Source: Natribaculum breve
GTDB lineage: Archaea > Halobacteriota > Halobacteria > Halobacteriales > Natrialbaceae
Length of the DNA stretch: 64,000 nt
Assembly (NCBI RefSeq): GCF_023008585.1
Contig: NZ_CP095390.1
Location: forward strand, 62,001 to 126,000
Direction of reading: 5' to 3'
Shown here: positions 45,622-55,857 of the stretch, piece by piece
Layout: every line of letters starts with the position of its first letter
How positions within the stretch are numbered: position 1 is the stretch's first letter
The notes under the pieces: generated by a model
Told to the model about the DNA's origin: nothing
Database searches by the model: none
Seen by the model: only the letters and a program-made list of their open reading frames with translations
Program-made: the position numbers and the translations under genes

Positions 45622-48135
45622 CTAGTCGCCGCCCCCGTCGGGCGTCTCGGGTTCGACTTTCGAGAGACGCATCGCGTTGCCCGTCACGCCGAGGCTCATC
45701 CCCATGTCGCCGACGACGACCGCGTGGACCACCGTCACGATGCCAAACGGCGCGCCAGCGGCGAGGACGGCTTTCACCGCCAGACTCGACCAGATGTTCT
45801 GTCTGATCACGCCGTTTGCCTTCCGGGCGAGCCGGTAGAGGTACGGCAGGCGCGTGAGGTCGTCGCCCATGAGCGCGACGTCGGCCGTCTCGAGTGCGGT
45901 GTCCGTGCCGGCGGCTCCCATCGCGACGCCGACGGTGGCCGTCGCGAGCGCGGGCGCGTCGTTGATCCCGTCGCCGACCATGACGACGTCGCCGCGTTCG
46001 TCCTCGAGGCGGCGGATCTCCTCGAGTTTCTCCTCCGGCAGCAGTTCGGCGTGGTACTCGTCGATGCCGACCTCCCGGGCGATCGCGCGGGCCGTCCCCT
46101 CGTTGTCGCCGGTGAGCATCACGACGCGGACGCCCTGCGCTTGCAGCCGGGAGACGGCCCACGACGCGTCGGGACGGACCGCGTCGGCGACGCCGACGAC
46201 GCCGAGCAGTCGGTCGTCGGTACCGACGAGGACCGCCGTCTTCCCCTCGCGCTCGAGTTTCGCGACGGCGTCCTCGAGGACGTTCAGGCAGTCGCCCTCG
46301 TCGCACTGCGGGTCGGCCGACTCGAGGAGTCGCCCGCCGTCGGTCGTCACGTGTGCGTGCTCGAGGTCCAGTCCGAGGCCGTCGAAGAGGTCGGGCTTGC
46401 CGACGTAGTGGGTCACACCGTCGACGTCACCGCTGACGCCCCGGCCGGTCAGGGCCTCGAAGTCGTCGACCGCGACGTCCCCGTCGATCCCGCGGTCGGC
46501 CGCGTGGGCGGCGATCGCCTCGCCGATCGGGTGTTCGCTGCGCCGCTCGAGGGCGCTCGCACGCCGGAGCACCGTCTCCTCGTCGACGCCCTCGAGGGCG
46601 ACGACGTCGGTCACGGACAGGTCGCCGGTCGTCAGCGTCCCCGTCTTGTCGATCGCCAGGACGTCGCTCTCTCCTGCCGCCTCGAGGTAGCGACCGCCCT
46701 TGATCAGGACGCCGTTTCGGGCGGCGCTCGTGATCCCGGAGACGACGCTGACGGGCGTGCTGATGACGAACGCGCAGGGACACGCGATGACCAGCAGCGT
46801 CAGCCCCCGCAGGAACCACGTGTTCCAGGACGCGCCGACGACCAGCGGCGGCCCCGCGGCGACGAGGATCGCCAGCGCGACGACGATCGGCGTGTAGACG
46901 TCGGCGAATCGCTCGACGAACTGCTCGCGGTCTGTCCGCTCGCGTTCCGCCGACTCGACTAGCCTGACGATCCGCGAGATCGTCGAGTCGGCCGCGTCGC
47001 TCGTGACCTCGACCTCGAGGTAGCCCGACTCGGTGATCGTCCCGGCGAAGACCTCCTCGCCGGGCGTCTTGTCGACGGGGACGCTCTCGCCGGTGATCGG
47101 GGCCTGGTCGACCGCGCTCTCGCCCTCGCGGACGACGCCGTCGGCCGGAATCTTCTCGCCCGGTCGGACGACGACCACGTCGCCCGCCTCGACCGTCTCC
47201 GCGGGCACCGTCTCCTCGCTGCCGTCGTCTCGCAGCACCGTCGCCGTCTCCGGCGAGAGGTCGATCAGTTCGCGCAGCGAGTCCCTGGCGCGGTCCATCG
47301 AGAACCGCTCGAGCAGTTCGGCGACGCTGAAAAGCACCGCGAGGGTCGCCCCCTCGAAGGGGTGGTGGGTCGCCACGGAGGCGAGGATCCCGACGGCCAT
47401 CAGGAAGTCGATGTCGAGGCTGCGGTTGCGCGCCGAGTAGTAGCCGTTTCGGACGATCGGCGTGCCGGCGATCGCGGCCGCGACGACGAAGAGGACGTGC
47501 GAGACGGCGAACGACCGACCGGCGAGCGTAAAGAGCGTCGGATCGACCGCGGGGAAGAGAAAACGCAGGGCCAGCCCCGTCGCGACCAGCACCGCGCCGA
47601 TCGCCGTCGTGCCGGCCCGACGACTCGTCCAGACCTCGTTCGGGTCGCGGAACCGGTCGCCGCCGCCGTCGAGCGGCGTCGCCTCGTAGCCGGCGCTCTC
47701 GATCGCCGAGATCGCGGTCTCGGTATCGCCCGCACCACTGGAGACCGTGGCGGTAACTCGGCCGGCCGCCGGCTGGGTCTCGACGTCCGAGACCCCGGGG
47801 ACGTCCTCGAGTGCGTTCTCGACTTTGGTCGCACACGAGGGACAGTCCATCTCCGGGACCGACAGCGCCAGTTCGGTCTCGCTCGACTCGACGACGTATC
47901 CCGCCGCCTCGACGCGGTCGCGAACGTCCGCGTCGCCGACGACGTCGGGGTCGTACTCGACGACCAGGGTGCCGGCCGCCACGCGCGCCTCGAGCCCCTC
48001 GATCCCGTCGAGTCGCTCGACGCTGTTCGTCACCTTCCCCGCACAGGACGGACAGTCCATCTCCGGGACCGACAGCTCGAGAATTCGCGTCGAGCCGTCC
48101 GTCGACGCCGAGGCTGGTGGTTCCTGCTCGCTCAT
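45622..48135 (-). CDS. heavy-metal P1B-type ATPase with two HMA domains (Zn/Cd type)
   Basis: An 837-residue exporter; the ATG at 48135 follows a GTG. Two N-terminal metal-binding domains each carry MDCPSC. The membrane CPC motif (IACPCAFVIS), phosphorylation site DKTGTLT, GDGINDAPALA and the last helices with ADMG-like VVVGDMGMSLGVT are present; the post-CPC and C-terminal motifs resemble the zinc/cadmium/lead group more than copper exporters. A probable regulator gene lies directly upstream on the same strand. Confidence 0.93.
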   Translation of the reverse strand: MSEQEPPASASTDGSTRILELSVPEMDCPSCAGKVTNSVERLDGIEGLEARVAAGTLVVEYDPDVVGDADVRDRVEAAGYVVESSETELALSVPEMDCPSCATKVENALEDVPGVSDVETQPAAGRVTATVSSGAGDTETAISAIESAGYEATPLDGGGDRFRDPNEVWTSRRAGTTAIGAVLVATGLALRFLFPAVDPTLFTLAGRSFAVSHVLFVVAAAIAGTPIVRNGYYSARNRSLDIDFLMAVGILASVATHHPFEGATLAVLFSVAELLERFSMDRARDSLRELIDLSPETATVLRDDGSEETVPAETVEAGDVVVVRPGEKIPADGVVREGESAVDQAPITGESVPVDKTPGEEVFAGTITESGYLEVEVTSDAADSTISRIVRLVESAERERTDREQFVERFADVYTPIVVALAILVAAGPPLVVGASWNTWFLRGLTLLVIACPCAFVISTPVSVVSGITSAARNGVLIKGGRYLEAAGESDVLAIDKTGTLTTGDLSVTDVVALEGVDEETVLRRASALERRSEHPIGEAIAAHAADRGIDGDVAVDDFEALTGRGVSGDVDGVTHYVGKPDLFDGLGLDLEHAHVTTDGGRLLESADPQCDEGDCLNVLEDAVAKLEREGKTAVLVGTDDRLLGVVGVADAVRPDASWAVSRLQAQGVRVVMLTGDNEGTARAIAREVGIDEYHAELLPEEKLEEIRRLEDERGDVVMVGDGINDAPALATATVGVAMGAAGTDTALETADVALMGDDLTRLPYLYRLARKANGVIRQNIWSSLAVKAVLAAGAPFGIVTVVHAVVVGDMGMSLGVTGNAMRLSKVEPETPDGGGD

Positions 48136-48218
48136 CACCGGTCGGTACGGGAGCCGTCCCTATACGGATTATTTGGCGCGCGCCAAACTCGTGGTCTGTC
48201 GTCGGTGCCCCGCGGCCG

Positions 48219-48965
48219 TCAGAGACCCGGCGAGAGCGCCTCGAGCGAGTCGTCGGCGTCGACGAACGCCGTCGCGAGTTCGGCCTCCGCGCGTCGCAAC
48301 CGGTAGGAGAGCGTCGACCGCGGGACGTCGAGCTGCTCGGCGAGTTCCGACAGGTCGATCCGCCGCGGCGTCTCGTAGTAGCCGCGTTCGACGGCGACGC
48401 GCAGCGCGTCGCGCTGTTCTTTCGGGAGCGACTCGATCCGCTCCTCGCGGGAGCGATCCGGGTCGAGGTCGGTCAGCCGGAGCATCTCCACGCCCGCACA
48501 GTGGCCCACTTCGTCGCCGAGCGCGTCGAAGAAGTCGTGAATCGGCGCGTCGTTCGCGAGGACGATCCGCCAGCGATAGCGCCGTCCCTCCCGGTAGGTC
48601 TCGAACAGCAGTCCCTCGCCGAGGTACTCGAGTGCGAGGTGGGGGACCGACTCGCAGACGTCCGTCCGGTCCCAGTAGGTGTAGACGACGAGCGTATCGT
48701 CTGACCGATCGATTACCTGCGTCTCGCAGTCGGCCCCGCAGTCGTCTTTCACGAGACAGTCCGCACAGTAGCTCGACTCGCGGTAGGCTCCCTCGAGTGC
48801 CTCGAGTCCTTCCCCCGATCCGCTCGCGTGGTCGACCCGCCAGAGGCTCTCTTCGGTGACGTGACACGAAAGCGAGCGGATCGTCGTGTCGGGGTACGCC
48901 TCGAGGACGTCGGCGACCGGATTCGCCCCGGGATCGTACTCGAGGGCGAAGACGAACTCTCTCAT
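48219..48965 (-). CDS. bacterio-opsin activator-type HTH regulator with Cys cluster
   Basis: A 248-residue protein. The C-terminal HTH_10 domain (DLSELAEQLDVPRSTLSYRL) binds DNA. The N-terminal part has a Cys cluster, SSYCADCLVKDDCGADCETQ, that could bind metal. It is transcribed just before the metal ATPase (83 bp between), so a metal-responsive regulator of that gene is the likely role. A similar pairing is known for the copper-responsive locus of Halobacterium salinarum; the metal here is not proven. Confidence 0.82.
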   Translation of the reverse strand: MREFVFALEYDPGANPVADVLEAYPDTTIRSLSCHVTEESLWRVDHASGSGEGLEALEGAYRESSYCADCLVKDDCGADCETQVIDRSDDTLVVYTYWDRTDVCESVPHLALEYLGEGLLFETYREGRRYRWRIVLANDAPIHDFFDALGDEVGHCAGVEMLRLTDLDPDRSREERIESLPKEQRDALRVAVERGYYETPRRIDLSELAEQLDVPRSTLSYRLRRAEAELATAFVDADDSLEALSPGL

Positions 48966-49148
48966 TACGAGGTCGTACGGGCCGAGACGGCAAAGGAGTC
49001 ACGCAAATCCCGTCGGGAACGGATTCGAGGTCGGTCCACCTCGACGTTCTCGTCGACGGAGAACCGTCGTGCCGGGTCTGCGTAGCGCCAGCGGGGCAGC
49101 GGTGGCGAGAGGGGAGACGAGTCGGGGCGGCTCAGACGGGTCGAGTAC

Positions 49149-50300
49149 CTAGAATCCTTTCCCGAGCAGTTCGCGGGCGATGATATTCTTCTGGATTTCG
49201 GTCGTCCCCTCGTAGATCTGGGTGATCTTCGAGTCGCGGTAGAACCGCTCGACGGGGAAGTCGTTGACGTAGCCGGCACCGCCGTGGATCTGGACGGCCT
49301 CGTCGGCGACGTCGGTCGCGACGCGGGAGGCGTACTCTTTGGCCATCGAGGCGAGCTTCGTGATGTTCTCGCCCTGGTCGACCTTCCAGGAGGCCTTGTA
49401 GGTCAGGTTACGCGCGGCCTCGGTCTTGGTGTGCATGTCGGCGAGTTTGTGCTGGATCGCCTGGAACTCCGAGATGGACTGGCCGAACTGCTCGCGGTCC
49501 TGGGCGTACTCGAGTGCGGCTTCGGACGCGCCTTTCGCGATGCCGACGCCCTGGGCGGCGACCGCGACGCGAGTCTGGTCGAAAAACTGCATCTGCTGCA
49601 TGAAGGCGGCGTCTCGGGTCCCGATGAGGTTCTCCTCGGGAACGCGGACGTCGTCGAAGATGAGTTCGGCGGTGTCAGACGCCCGAATGCCGAGCTTGCC
49701 GGTGATCTTGTCGGCGGAGAAGCCGTCGCGGTCTGCCTCGACGACGATCTGGGAGAAGCCGTTGTACCGGCCCTCGGCGTCGGGATTGGTCTTACAGAGG
49801 ACGACGAAGAAGTCGCCGACGGTGCCGTTGGTGATCCACATCTTGTTCCCGTTGATCACCCACTCGTCGCCGTCTTTCTCGGCCGTCGTCGAGACCGAGG
49901 AGACGTCGGAGCCGGTGTCCGGTTCGGAGATGGCCGCGCCGGAGATCTTCTCGCCGCGAGCGACCGGCTCGAGGAAGCGTTCTTTCTGGTCTTCGGTCCC
50001 GAACTCCATGATGGCCTCACAGCCGAAAGAAGAGGCGACGATCGAGAGCGCGATCCCGGGGTCGACGGCGAACAGCTCCTCGACGATGATCGTCGTGTCG
50101 AGGATCGAGTAGCCCGCGCCGCCGTAGTCCATCGGGATGTACGGACCCGTAAGTCCCATCTCGGCTGCCTTCTCGACGATATCGTGTGGGAACTTCTCTT
50201 CGACGTCGTACTCCTCTGCGTGGGGTGCGATTTCGTTCTCGGCGAAGCGTCGAACTTCCTCGCGAATCTGCTGTTGTTCGTCAGTAAGTCCGAAATCCAT
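49149..50300 (-). CDS. acyl-CoA dehydrogenase
   Basis: A 383-residue flavoenzyme of beta-oxidation: [20 protein letters not shown] at the start, [13 protein letters not shown] and [10 protein letters not shown] in the middle domain, and [17 protein letters not shown] with the catalytic base Glu of short-chain enzymes. A TATA-like CTTTATCG (50322-50329) is about 25 bases before the ATG, fitting a leaderless transcript. Divergent from the hydroxyacyl-CoA dehydrogenase fusion. Confidence 0.94.
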   Translation of the reverse strand: MDFGLTDEQQQIREEVRRFAENEIAPHAEEYDVEEKFPHDIVEKAAEMGLTGPYIPMDYGGAGYSILDTTIIVEELFAVDPGIALSIVASSFGCEAIMEFGTEDQKERFLEPVARGEKISGAAISEPDTGSDVSSVSTTAEKDGDEWVINGNKMWITNGTVGDFFVVLCKTNPDAEGRYNGFSQIVVEADRDGFSADKITGKLGIRASDTAELIFDDVRVPEENLIGTRDAAFMQQMQFFDQTRVAVAAQGVGIAKGASEAALEYAQDREQFGQSISEFQAIQHKLADMHTKTEAARNLTYKASWKVDQGENITKLASMAKEYASRVATDVADEAVQIHGGAGYVNDFPVERFYRDSKITQIYEGTTEIQKNIIARELLGKGF

Positions 50301-50352
50301 AACGTCGCATTCTTGCCTGAACGATAAAGAGCTTTGTAACCGGGAGTAAACT

Positions 50353-50370
50353 GAAACAGAGTTTTGTTTC
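50353..50370. promoter_or_regulatory. inverted repeat in the divergent beta-oxidation promoter
   Basis: GAAACA and TGTTTC separated by six bases form a perfect 6-6-6 inverted repeat in the 115-bp gap between the acyl-CoA dehydrogenase and hydroxyacyl-CoA dehydrogenase genes. It is a candidate operator for a regulator of both; no regulator is identified. Confidence 0.3.
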
Positions 50371-50415
50371 CGAGAGAGGGAAACGTTCAAACGGGTTCCG
50401 GTTGCATACCCGACT

Positions 50416-52398
50416 ATGGAACTCGAGGAAATCAACACCGTCGCAGTTCTTGGAGCCGGAAACATGGGTCACGGTATCAGTGAAGTCGCCGCCCTCGCCG
50501 GGTACGACGTCAACATGCGTGACATCAACGAGGAGTTCGTCCAGAACGGCTACGACCAGATCGAGTGGTCGCTTGGCAAACTCGCCGAGAACGACCAGAT
50601 CTCCGAGGACGACGCCGACGCCGCCCTCGAACGGGTGACGCCGCTCGTCGACCTCGAGGAGACCGTCGCCGACGCGGACGTCGTCGTCGAGGCCGTCCCG
50701 GAGAGGATGGAGATCAAACGGGACGTCTGGGAGGACGTCGAGGCCTACGCCCCCGACCACGCCGTCTTCACGACGAACACCTCGAGTCTGTCGATCACGG
50801 ACCTCTCGGAGTTCACGGAGCGTCCCGAGCGCTTCTGCGGGATGCACTTTTTCAACCCGCCGATCCGGATGGACCTCGTCGAGGTCATCTCCGGCGAGCA
50901 CACCGACGACGCCACGCTCGACGTCGTCGAGGCGCTCGCGGATGACTTCGGGAAGACGCCGGTGCGCGTCCGGAAGGACGTCCCCGGGTTCATCGTCAAC
51001 CGCGTCCTCGTCCCCCTGATGAACGAGGCCGCCTGGCTCGTCGAGGACGACGTCGCCACCATCGAGGAGGTCGACGCGACGACGAAGTTCGACGTCGGGT
51101 TGCCGATGGGGAGTTTCGAACTCGCGGACTACGTCGGCATCGACGTCGGCTACCACGTCCTCGAGTACATGCACGACGTCGCGGGCGATCGTTACGAGCC
51201 GTGTCCGCTGATGAACGAGAAAGTCGAGAACGAGGAGTTCGGCCAGAAGTCCGGCAAAGGCTTCTACGACTACGAGGACGGCGACGGCGCCGACGTCTCG
51301 ATGGACGAGGACCTGTTCAGCGAGGCCGTCAAGGAACGCCTGCTGGCCGTGCTCGCGAACGAAGTCGCCTTCCTCGTCGGGAACGACGTCGCCTCGCCCG
51401 AGGAGATCGACACCGCGGTCAAACTCGGCGGGCGCTGGCCGAAAGGACCCGCGAAGTTCGCCGACGAGTACGGCGTCGCCACGCTCTTCGACGCCCTCGA
51501 GGACGCCTACGAGGAGACCGAACACCCGCGCTACGAGCCCTTCGACTACTTCGCCACCGTCGCCGAGGAGGGTGGCTTCTACGACGACACGGACGACGAA
51601 GACGGCGCGCCGGAGTTCGACACGATCGAACTGACCTACCCCGGCGACAAGGTCGCACAGATCGAACTCGACCGCCCCCAGCAGATGAACTCCATCAGCC
51701 TGGAACTCATCGAGGAACTCGACGCCGCACTCGACCTCGTCGAGGAGGACGACGACGTTCGCGCGCTCTTGCTGACGGGTGCCGGCTCGAAGGCGTTCTC
51801 CGCAGGGGCCGACTTCATGAGCATCGCCGGTAGCGGCACCGATCCCTTCGGTGCGGTCGAACTCTCGAAGTACGGCCAGGAGACGTTCGGCCGCCTCGAG
51901 GAGGTCGAGATGCCGGTCGTCGCCGCCATCGACGGCTACTGCCTTGGCGGTGGCATGGAACTCGCGACGTGTGCCGACGTCCGGATCGCCACCACGCGTT
52001 CGGAGTTCGGCCAGCCAGAGTTCAACCTCGGACTGCTGCCGGGGTGGGGCGGCACGCAGCGTCTCCAGCGCATCGTCGGCATGGGCCGTGCGAAAGAGAT
52101 CATCTTCACCGCAGAGCGGTTCCCCGCCGAGGAGATGGCCGAGTACGGGTTCGTCAACGAGGTCGTCGAACCCGACGAGTTCGAGACGGCCGCACACGAG
52201 TACGCCGCGAAACTCGCCGGCGGCCCGCCGCTCGCGATGCGCTTTACCAAGCGCGCGATGCACAAAGGCTGGGACAACCACGAGGCCGGCCTCGAGGTCG
52301 AGTCGATGGGCTTCGGACACGTCGTCAACTCCGAGGACGTCCACGAGGGCATCAACGCCTTCTTCGGCGACGACGAACCCGAGTTCGAAGGCAAATAA
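50416..52398 (+). CDS. 3-hydroxyacyl-CoA dehydrogenase/enoyl-CoA hydratase fusion
   Basis: A 660-residue bifunctional beta-oxidation enzyme. Residues 1-385: NAD-binding [27 protein letters not shown] with the catalytic His, and the duplicated C-terminal dimer domain. Residues 400-660: crotonase fold with AFSAGADF and [19 protein letters not shown]. The order (dehydrogenase then hydratase) is the reverse of FadB-type proteins. It works with the divergent acyl-CoA dehydrogenase. Confidence 0.95.
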   Translation: MELEEINTVAVLGAGNMGHGISEVAALAGYDVNMRDINEEFVQNGYDQIEWSLGKLAENDQISEDDADAALERVTPLVDLEETVADADVVVEAVPERMEIKRDVWEDVEAYAPDHAVFTTNTSSLSITDLSEFTERPERFCGMHFFNPPIRMDLVEVISGEHTDDATLDVVEALADDFGKTPVRVRKDVPGFIVNRVLVPLMNEAAWLVEDDVATIEEVDATTKFDVGLPMGSFELADYVGIDVGYHVLEYMHDVAGDRYEPCPLMNEKVENEEFGQKSGKGFYDYEDGDGADVSMDEDLFSEAVKERLLAVLANEVAFLVGNDVASPEEIDTAVKLGGRWPKGPAKFADEYGVATLFDALEDAYEETEHPRYEPFDYFATVAEEGGFYDDTDDEDGAPEFDTIELTYPGDKVAQIELDRPQQMNSISLELIEELDAALDLVEEDDDVRALLLTGAGSKAFSAGADFMSIAGSGTDPFGAVELSKYGQETFGRLEEVEMPVVAAIDGYCLGGGMELATCADVRIATTRSEFGQPEFNLGLLPGWGGTQRLQRIVGMGRAKEIIFTAERFPAEEMAEYGFVNEVVEPDEFETAAHEYAAKLAGGPPLAMRFTKRAMHKGWDNHEAGLEVESMGFGHVVNSEDVHEGINAFFGDDEPEFEGK

Positions 52399-52455
52399 CG
52401 CCGGTCTCGACGCTCGGACTGTCGGCTGACACTGCCCGCTGTACCTGTTTTCCAA

Positions 52456-52479
52456 AGTACCCGTAAGTTCACGGGTACT
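52456..52479. repeat. 9-bp inverted repeat after the beta-oxidation gene
   Basis: AGTACCCGT and ACGGGTACT with a six-base loop form a perfect hairpin 58 bp after the stop at 52398. It could be part of a transcription terminator, but no T-run follows. Confidence 0.4.
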
Positions 52480-52507
52480 CCGAGACTGATACTACTGGCC
52501 GAAGTCA

Positions 52508-52613
52508 TACTACTGGACAACAGTCAGTGGATACTCGATCTCTTCTCGCCGGCTGTCGCCGCTGGCGACAGCGTCTCGAGTGCGATCGGACCAGCGCGAT
52601 TCGCCCGACGGGA
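52508..52613 (+). mobile_element. family A palindromic element A3, right arm diverged
   Basis: Left end TACTACTGGACAACAGTCAG after TCA (52505-52507), and GGCTGTCGCC-gct-GGCGACAGC core; the first 80 bases match A2 reversed closely, the right arm only weakly. Just before it, TGA-TACTACTGGCC at 52487-52500 looks like the left end of an older copy cut by this insertion. The 300-bp gap 52399-52698 holds this element and the hairpin at 52456. Confidence 0.75.
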
Positions 52614-52698
52614 TAACAGCGAGCGCGAGTTTTATTACTGGTTACTACCATAGGTAACCTGTGATACGATCGATGAGGAGATCTGAGGGGGGCCGTCG

Positions 52699-53295
52699 AT
52701 GAGTGGCGAGCCAGACGTGCTCGTCGTCGACGACGAAACCCGACTCGCGGACCTGTTCGCGGCGTGGCTCGAGCCGACCTGGGCCGTCGCGACGGCCTAC
52801 GACGGCGAAGAGGCACTCGAGATGCTGGCCGACTCGATCGAGGTCGTTCTCCTCGATCGGCGAATGCCTGGCCGTTCGGGCGACGACGTCCTCCGGAAGA
52901 TCCGCGACGCAGGATGCAACTGCCGGGTCGTCATGGTGACTGCAGTCGATCCCGACTTCGACATCATCGAGATGGGATTCGACGACTACCTGGTCAAACC
53001 GGTCTCGAAGGAGGAACTCGTCGAGGTCGTCGAGAGCGTCTCGAGGAGAGCCGACTACGAGGCCGACGTCCGGCAGTACTACTCGCTCGTCTCGAAGAAG
53101 GCCCTCCTCGAGACGGAGAAGACGGAGTGGGAACTCGAGGACAACGAGGAGTATCGGCGACTCCGCGAACGCGTCGACCGCCTCCGGCGACGAGTCGACG
53201 ACGCCGTCTCGGGGATGGCCGGTCACGACGACTTCGTGGGTGCGTTTCAGGATCTCCGGTCCGAGCGTCCGCCGGGTGAAGGTGCCTGCCGGTAG
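52699..53295 (+). CDS. HalX-type response regulator
   Basis: A 198-residue protein: receiver domain (about 1-115; acidic D11/D12, phospho-acceptor D53 in LLDRRMPG, Lys in YLVKPV) followed by the helical HalX output domain (about 125-185, SKKALLETEKTEWELEDNEE), known from haloarchaea. The cognate kinase is not adjacent. Its 3' end overlaps the converging acyl-CoA dehydrogenase gene by 49 bases. An AT-rich stretch near 52630 may be its promoter. Confidence 0.93.
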   Translation: MSGEPDVLVVDDETRLADLFAAWLEPTWAVATAYDGEEALEMLADSIEVVLLDRRMPGRSGDDVLRKIRDAGCNCRVVMVTAVDPDFDIIEMGFDDYLVKPVSKEELVEVVESVSRRADYEADVRQYYSLVSKKALLETEKTEWELEDNEEYRRLRERVDRLRRRVDDAVSGMAGHDDFVGAFQDLRSERPPGEGACR

Positions 53296-54428
53296 ACGAG
53301 GTTGCGCTGGACTTCGTTTGCCCCCTCGTAGATGACCGGAACGCGTGCGTCCCGGTAGACGCGGGCGATTCGTCGCTCGTCGAGAACCGACCGGCCGCCG
53401 TGGAACTGCATTCCCTGTTCGGCGACGTCGACTGCAGTTTCGGTCGCTTTCGTCTTGGCCATCGCCGCCCAGTAGCCCTCGTTCGTGCGGTTTGCGACGT
53501 TCTCGCAGGCGCGCCAGGTCAACGTGCGAGCGCTCTCGAACGCGGTGAGCATGTCCGCGAGCCCGTGCTGGACCGACTGGAACTGATTGATCGTGCGGCC
53601 GAACTCCTCTCGTTCGTGGGTGAACTCCCAGGCTTCCTCGATAGCGGCCGCGGCGAGACCGATCCCGTGGCCCGCGACGATCACTCGTCCGTGGTTGAAG
53701 AAGTCGGCGAGCAGCATGAAGCCGGCCCCTTCGCTGCCGATCAGGTTCTCCGCGGGGACGCGACAGTCGTCGAAGGTGACGTGGGCCTGCTTCGAGGCGC
53801 GCATCGCCATCTTCTCGGGGATGTGCTCGGCCTCGTACCCGTCTGTGTCCGTCGGGACGATGAAAAGCGAGTGGTTGCCGTACCGGTCGTCTTCGTCGTC
53901 GCCCGTCCGCGCGTAGACGGTCACCCAGTCGGCCTCGACGCCGTTTCCGATCCAGTACTTCTCGCCGTTCAACACGTACTCGTCGCCGTCTCTCTCCGCC
54001 CGCGTCTGCATCCCCGCGAGGTCGCTTCCCGTCTCCGGTTCCGAGACGGCGAGCCCCGAGAGCTGGTCGCCCTCGGCGACGGGCCGGACGTACTCCTCGC
54101 ACTGCTCGTCGGTGCCGTACTCGTAGGTCATCTCACAGCCGAAGCTGGCGAGCTGGAGCGTCAGGGCGATTCCGGCGTCCGCCCGGTAGAACTCCTCGGT
54201 GAGCGCGAGCAGTTGCGCCAGATCGAACCCCCGTCCGCCCCACTCTTCGGGGACGTCCTGGGCGACGAGACCCGCGTCCTGTCCGGCCTCGAGTATCTCT
54301 CTCGGATACTCACCCGACTGGAAGTACTCCCGGGCGTTCGGTTCGATGTACTCGCTCGCGAACTCTCGAGCCTCGGCTTTCACGTCTCTGGCGCGTTCCG
54401 GAACCAGGCTGTCGTCGAGAAGCTCCAT
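53247..54428 (-). CDS. acyl-CoA dehydrogenase (second copy)
   Basis: A 393-residue flavoenzyme, diverged from the one at 49149: VSEPETGSDLAGMQTRAERD and NGEKYWIGNG, ending VIYEGANEVQRNLVYRQ with the catalytic Glu. The first 50 residues (VKAEAREFASEYIEPNAREY) fit the N-terminal helical domain. The Arg/Ser-rich C-terminal end lies in the convergent overlap with the HalX gene. Chain-length preference is not predictable. Confidence 0.93.
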   Translation of the reverse strand: MELLDDSLVPERARDVKAEAREFASEYIEPNAREYFQSGEYPREILEAGQDAGLVAQDVPEEWGGRGFDLAQLLALTEEFYRADAGIALTLQLASFGCEMTYEYGTDEQCEEYVRPVAEGDQLSGLAVSEPETGSDLAGMQTRAERDGDEYVLNGEKYWIGNGVEADWVTVYARTGDDEDDRYGNHSLFIVPTDTDGYEAEHIPEKMAMRASKQAHVTFDDCRVPAENLIGSEGAGFMLLADFFNHGRVIVAGHGIGLAAAAIEEAWEFTHEREEFGRTINQFQSVQHGLADMLTAFESARTLTWRACENVANRTNEGYWAAMAKTKATETAVDVAEQGMQFHGGRSVLDERRIARVYRDARVPVIYEGANEVQRNLVYRQAPSPGGRSDRRS

Positions 54429-54550
54429 ACGAAATGTTCGGCGTCGAGTCGTTTATATCCAGATATTGGAGTTCACGAACGTATTCGCCTTCGATACGTT
54501 GCAGGGCGCTACGGTACAGCTGATGCGATTCGTAGAACGGTGTGTGAATC

Positions 54551-54573
54551 GCCTCGGGGTCAAGCCCCGAGGC
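54551..54573 (-). repeat. right-end hairpin of the TnpB element
   Basis: GCCTCGGGG-TCAAG-CCCCGAGGC is a perfect 9-bp stem, just past the tnpB stop. It shares its loop and inner stem with the hairpin at the other end of the element, as expected for IS200/IS605-type ends and the 3' end of the TnpB guide RNA. Confidence 0.75.
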
Positions 54574-55795
54574 TTCCTGTTTCTACGACGCGCTTTGCAG
54601 ACACACGCTGAAATTCAGGTGTGTCCGTAGGGAGCGCAGTCTCCACAGGCGTTGATTCGGGCCATCCCAGCCCTAGTTCAGAAAAGCCGCGCTTGAGGAC
54701 GTTCATCGCCGCGTTCGCGTCCCTGTCTGTCTCGAATCCGCACGACGGACAGGAGTGTTCCCGCACCCAGATAGGCTTCGCCGTCTCCACACCGCACGAC
54801 GCACACTCTTTGGTGGTGCCTCGCGCTTCGACCTGCACGACGTGACAGCCGTACAAGTCTGCCTTGTATTCGAGGAGTGTAATGAATTGTCGCCACGCCG
54901 CGTCCTGCTTGTTCCGAGCGTTGTGCGAGTCTTCCAGCATCCCCCTCACGTTGAGATCTTCCACGAACACGGCGTCGTACTCGCGGACGAGCCACGTCGT
55001 AATCTTATGCTGGTAGTCCAGCACCTTCCGCTTGATGTGACGCTTCACCTTCGCTACTTCCCGGCGTTGTTTCTCGTAGTTGTTCGACCCTTTCTCCTTC
55101 CGCGAGAGTTTGCGCTGTTCGCGTCGAAGACGCTCATACTCGTCTTCGAGGTCGAGCCAATCCACTGTCTTGCCGTCAGACGTGTGGATATAGTTGTGGA
55201 TTCCGAGGTCGATACCCACGCTGTTGCTTGAACCTAACTCGTCCAGCGTGGGTTTCTCGGGTAAGTCAGCGTCGTCAGTTTCGAGACCGAAGGAGACGAA
55301 CCAGTCGCCGGTCGTCTCTTTTTTGACCGTGAGTTCTTTGATGTCGGCTTTGTCTGGGATTTCGCGGTGATAGCGGATTTTGATGTCACCGATTTTGGAG
55401 AGCCAGAGCGTCGCACGTCGGCCACTCGTGTTTTTGAGTTCGAAGCCGGACTGCGAGTACGTCATACTCTGGAACGCCCTCGGTGACTTCCACTTGAGCT
55501 TCCCGACCTTACGACCGTCCTCTTTCTGGCCGTTTAGGTTCGAGAGGTTGTCGTAGAACCGTGTGACGGTTCGTTGCAGAGCCTTCGAGTTGACTTCCGA
55601 GAAGACAGGGAACTCGTCTTTCCAGTCAGGAAGTCGGTAGTGGTGTTTGTATGCAGAGCCGATGTTGTCGGCGTCCACGTTCTCGTACTCGTACAGGGTG
55701 TAGTTGTACGCTTGGCGATGAATGTCGATGTGACGTTCCAGTTCAGCCGCTACCTCTTGTGTCGGGTATGCATGGTAGCGGTGACTGTACTCCAT
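54560..55795 (-). CDS. tnpB: RNA-guided nuclease TnpB (IS1341-type OrfB)
   Basis: A 411-residue complete TnpB. RuvC-type residues D196 (SVGIDLGIHNYI), E279 (VFVEDLNVRG) and D359 (DRDANAAMN) are present, with the zinc finger C331-x2-C334 and C349-x2-C352. The N-terminal part has the usual helical RNA-binding region. TnpB cuts DNA under guidance of an RNA made from the element's 3' end, helping the element persist. Its stop lies inside the right-end hairpin, so the guide RNA would overlap the end of the gene. Confidence 0.95.
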   Translation of the reverse strand: MEYSHRYHAYPTQEVAAELERHIDIHRQAYNYTLYEYENVDADNIGSAYKHHYRLPDWKDEFPVFSEVNSKALQRTVTRFYDNLSNLNGQKEDGRKVGKLKWKSPRAFQSMTYSQSGFELKNTSGRRATLWLSKIGDIKIRYHREIPDKADIKELTVKKETTGDWFVSFGLETDDADLPEKPTLDELGSSNSVGIDLGIHNYIHTSDGKTVDWLDLEDEYERLRREQRKLSRKEKGSNNYEKQRREVAKVKRHIKRKVLDYQHKITTWLVREYDAVFVEDLNVRGMLEDSHNARNKQDAAWRQFITLLEYKADLYGCHVVQVEARGTTKECASCGVETAKPIWVREHSCPSCGFETDRDANAAMNVLKRGFSELGLGWPESTPVETALPTDTPEFQRVSAKRVVETGSLGA

Positions 55796-55857
55796 CGCTG
55801 TCTCTTGATTAGCGATATGTTCACTTAATGGTTTGTATCCCTGCCTATCGGATTCAA

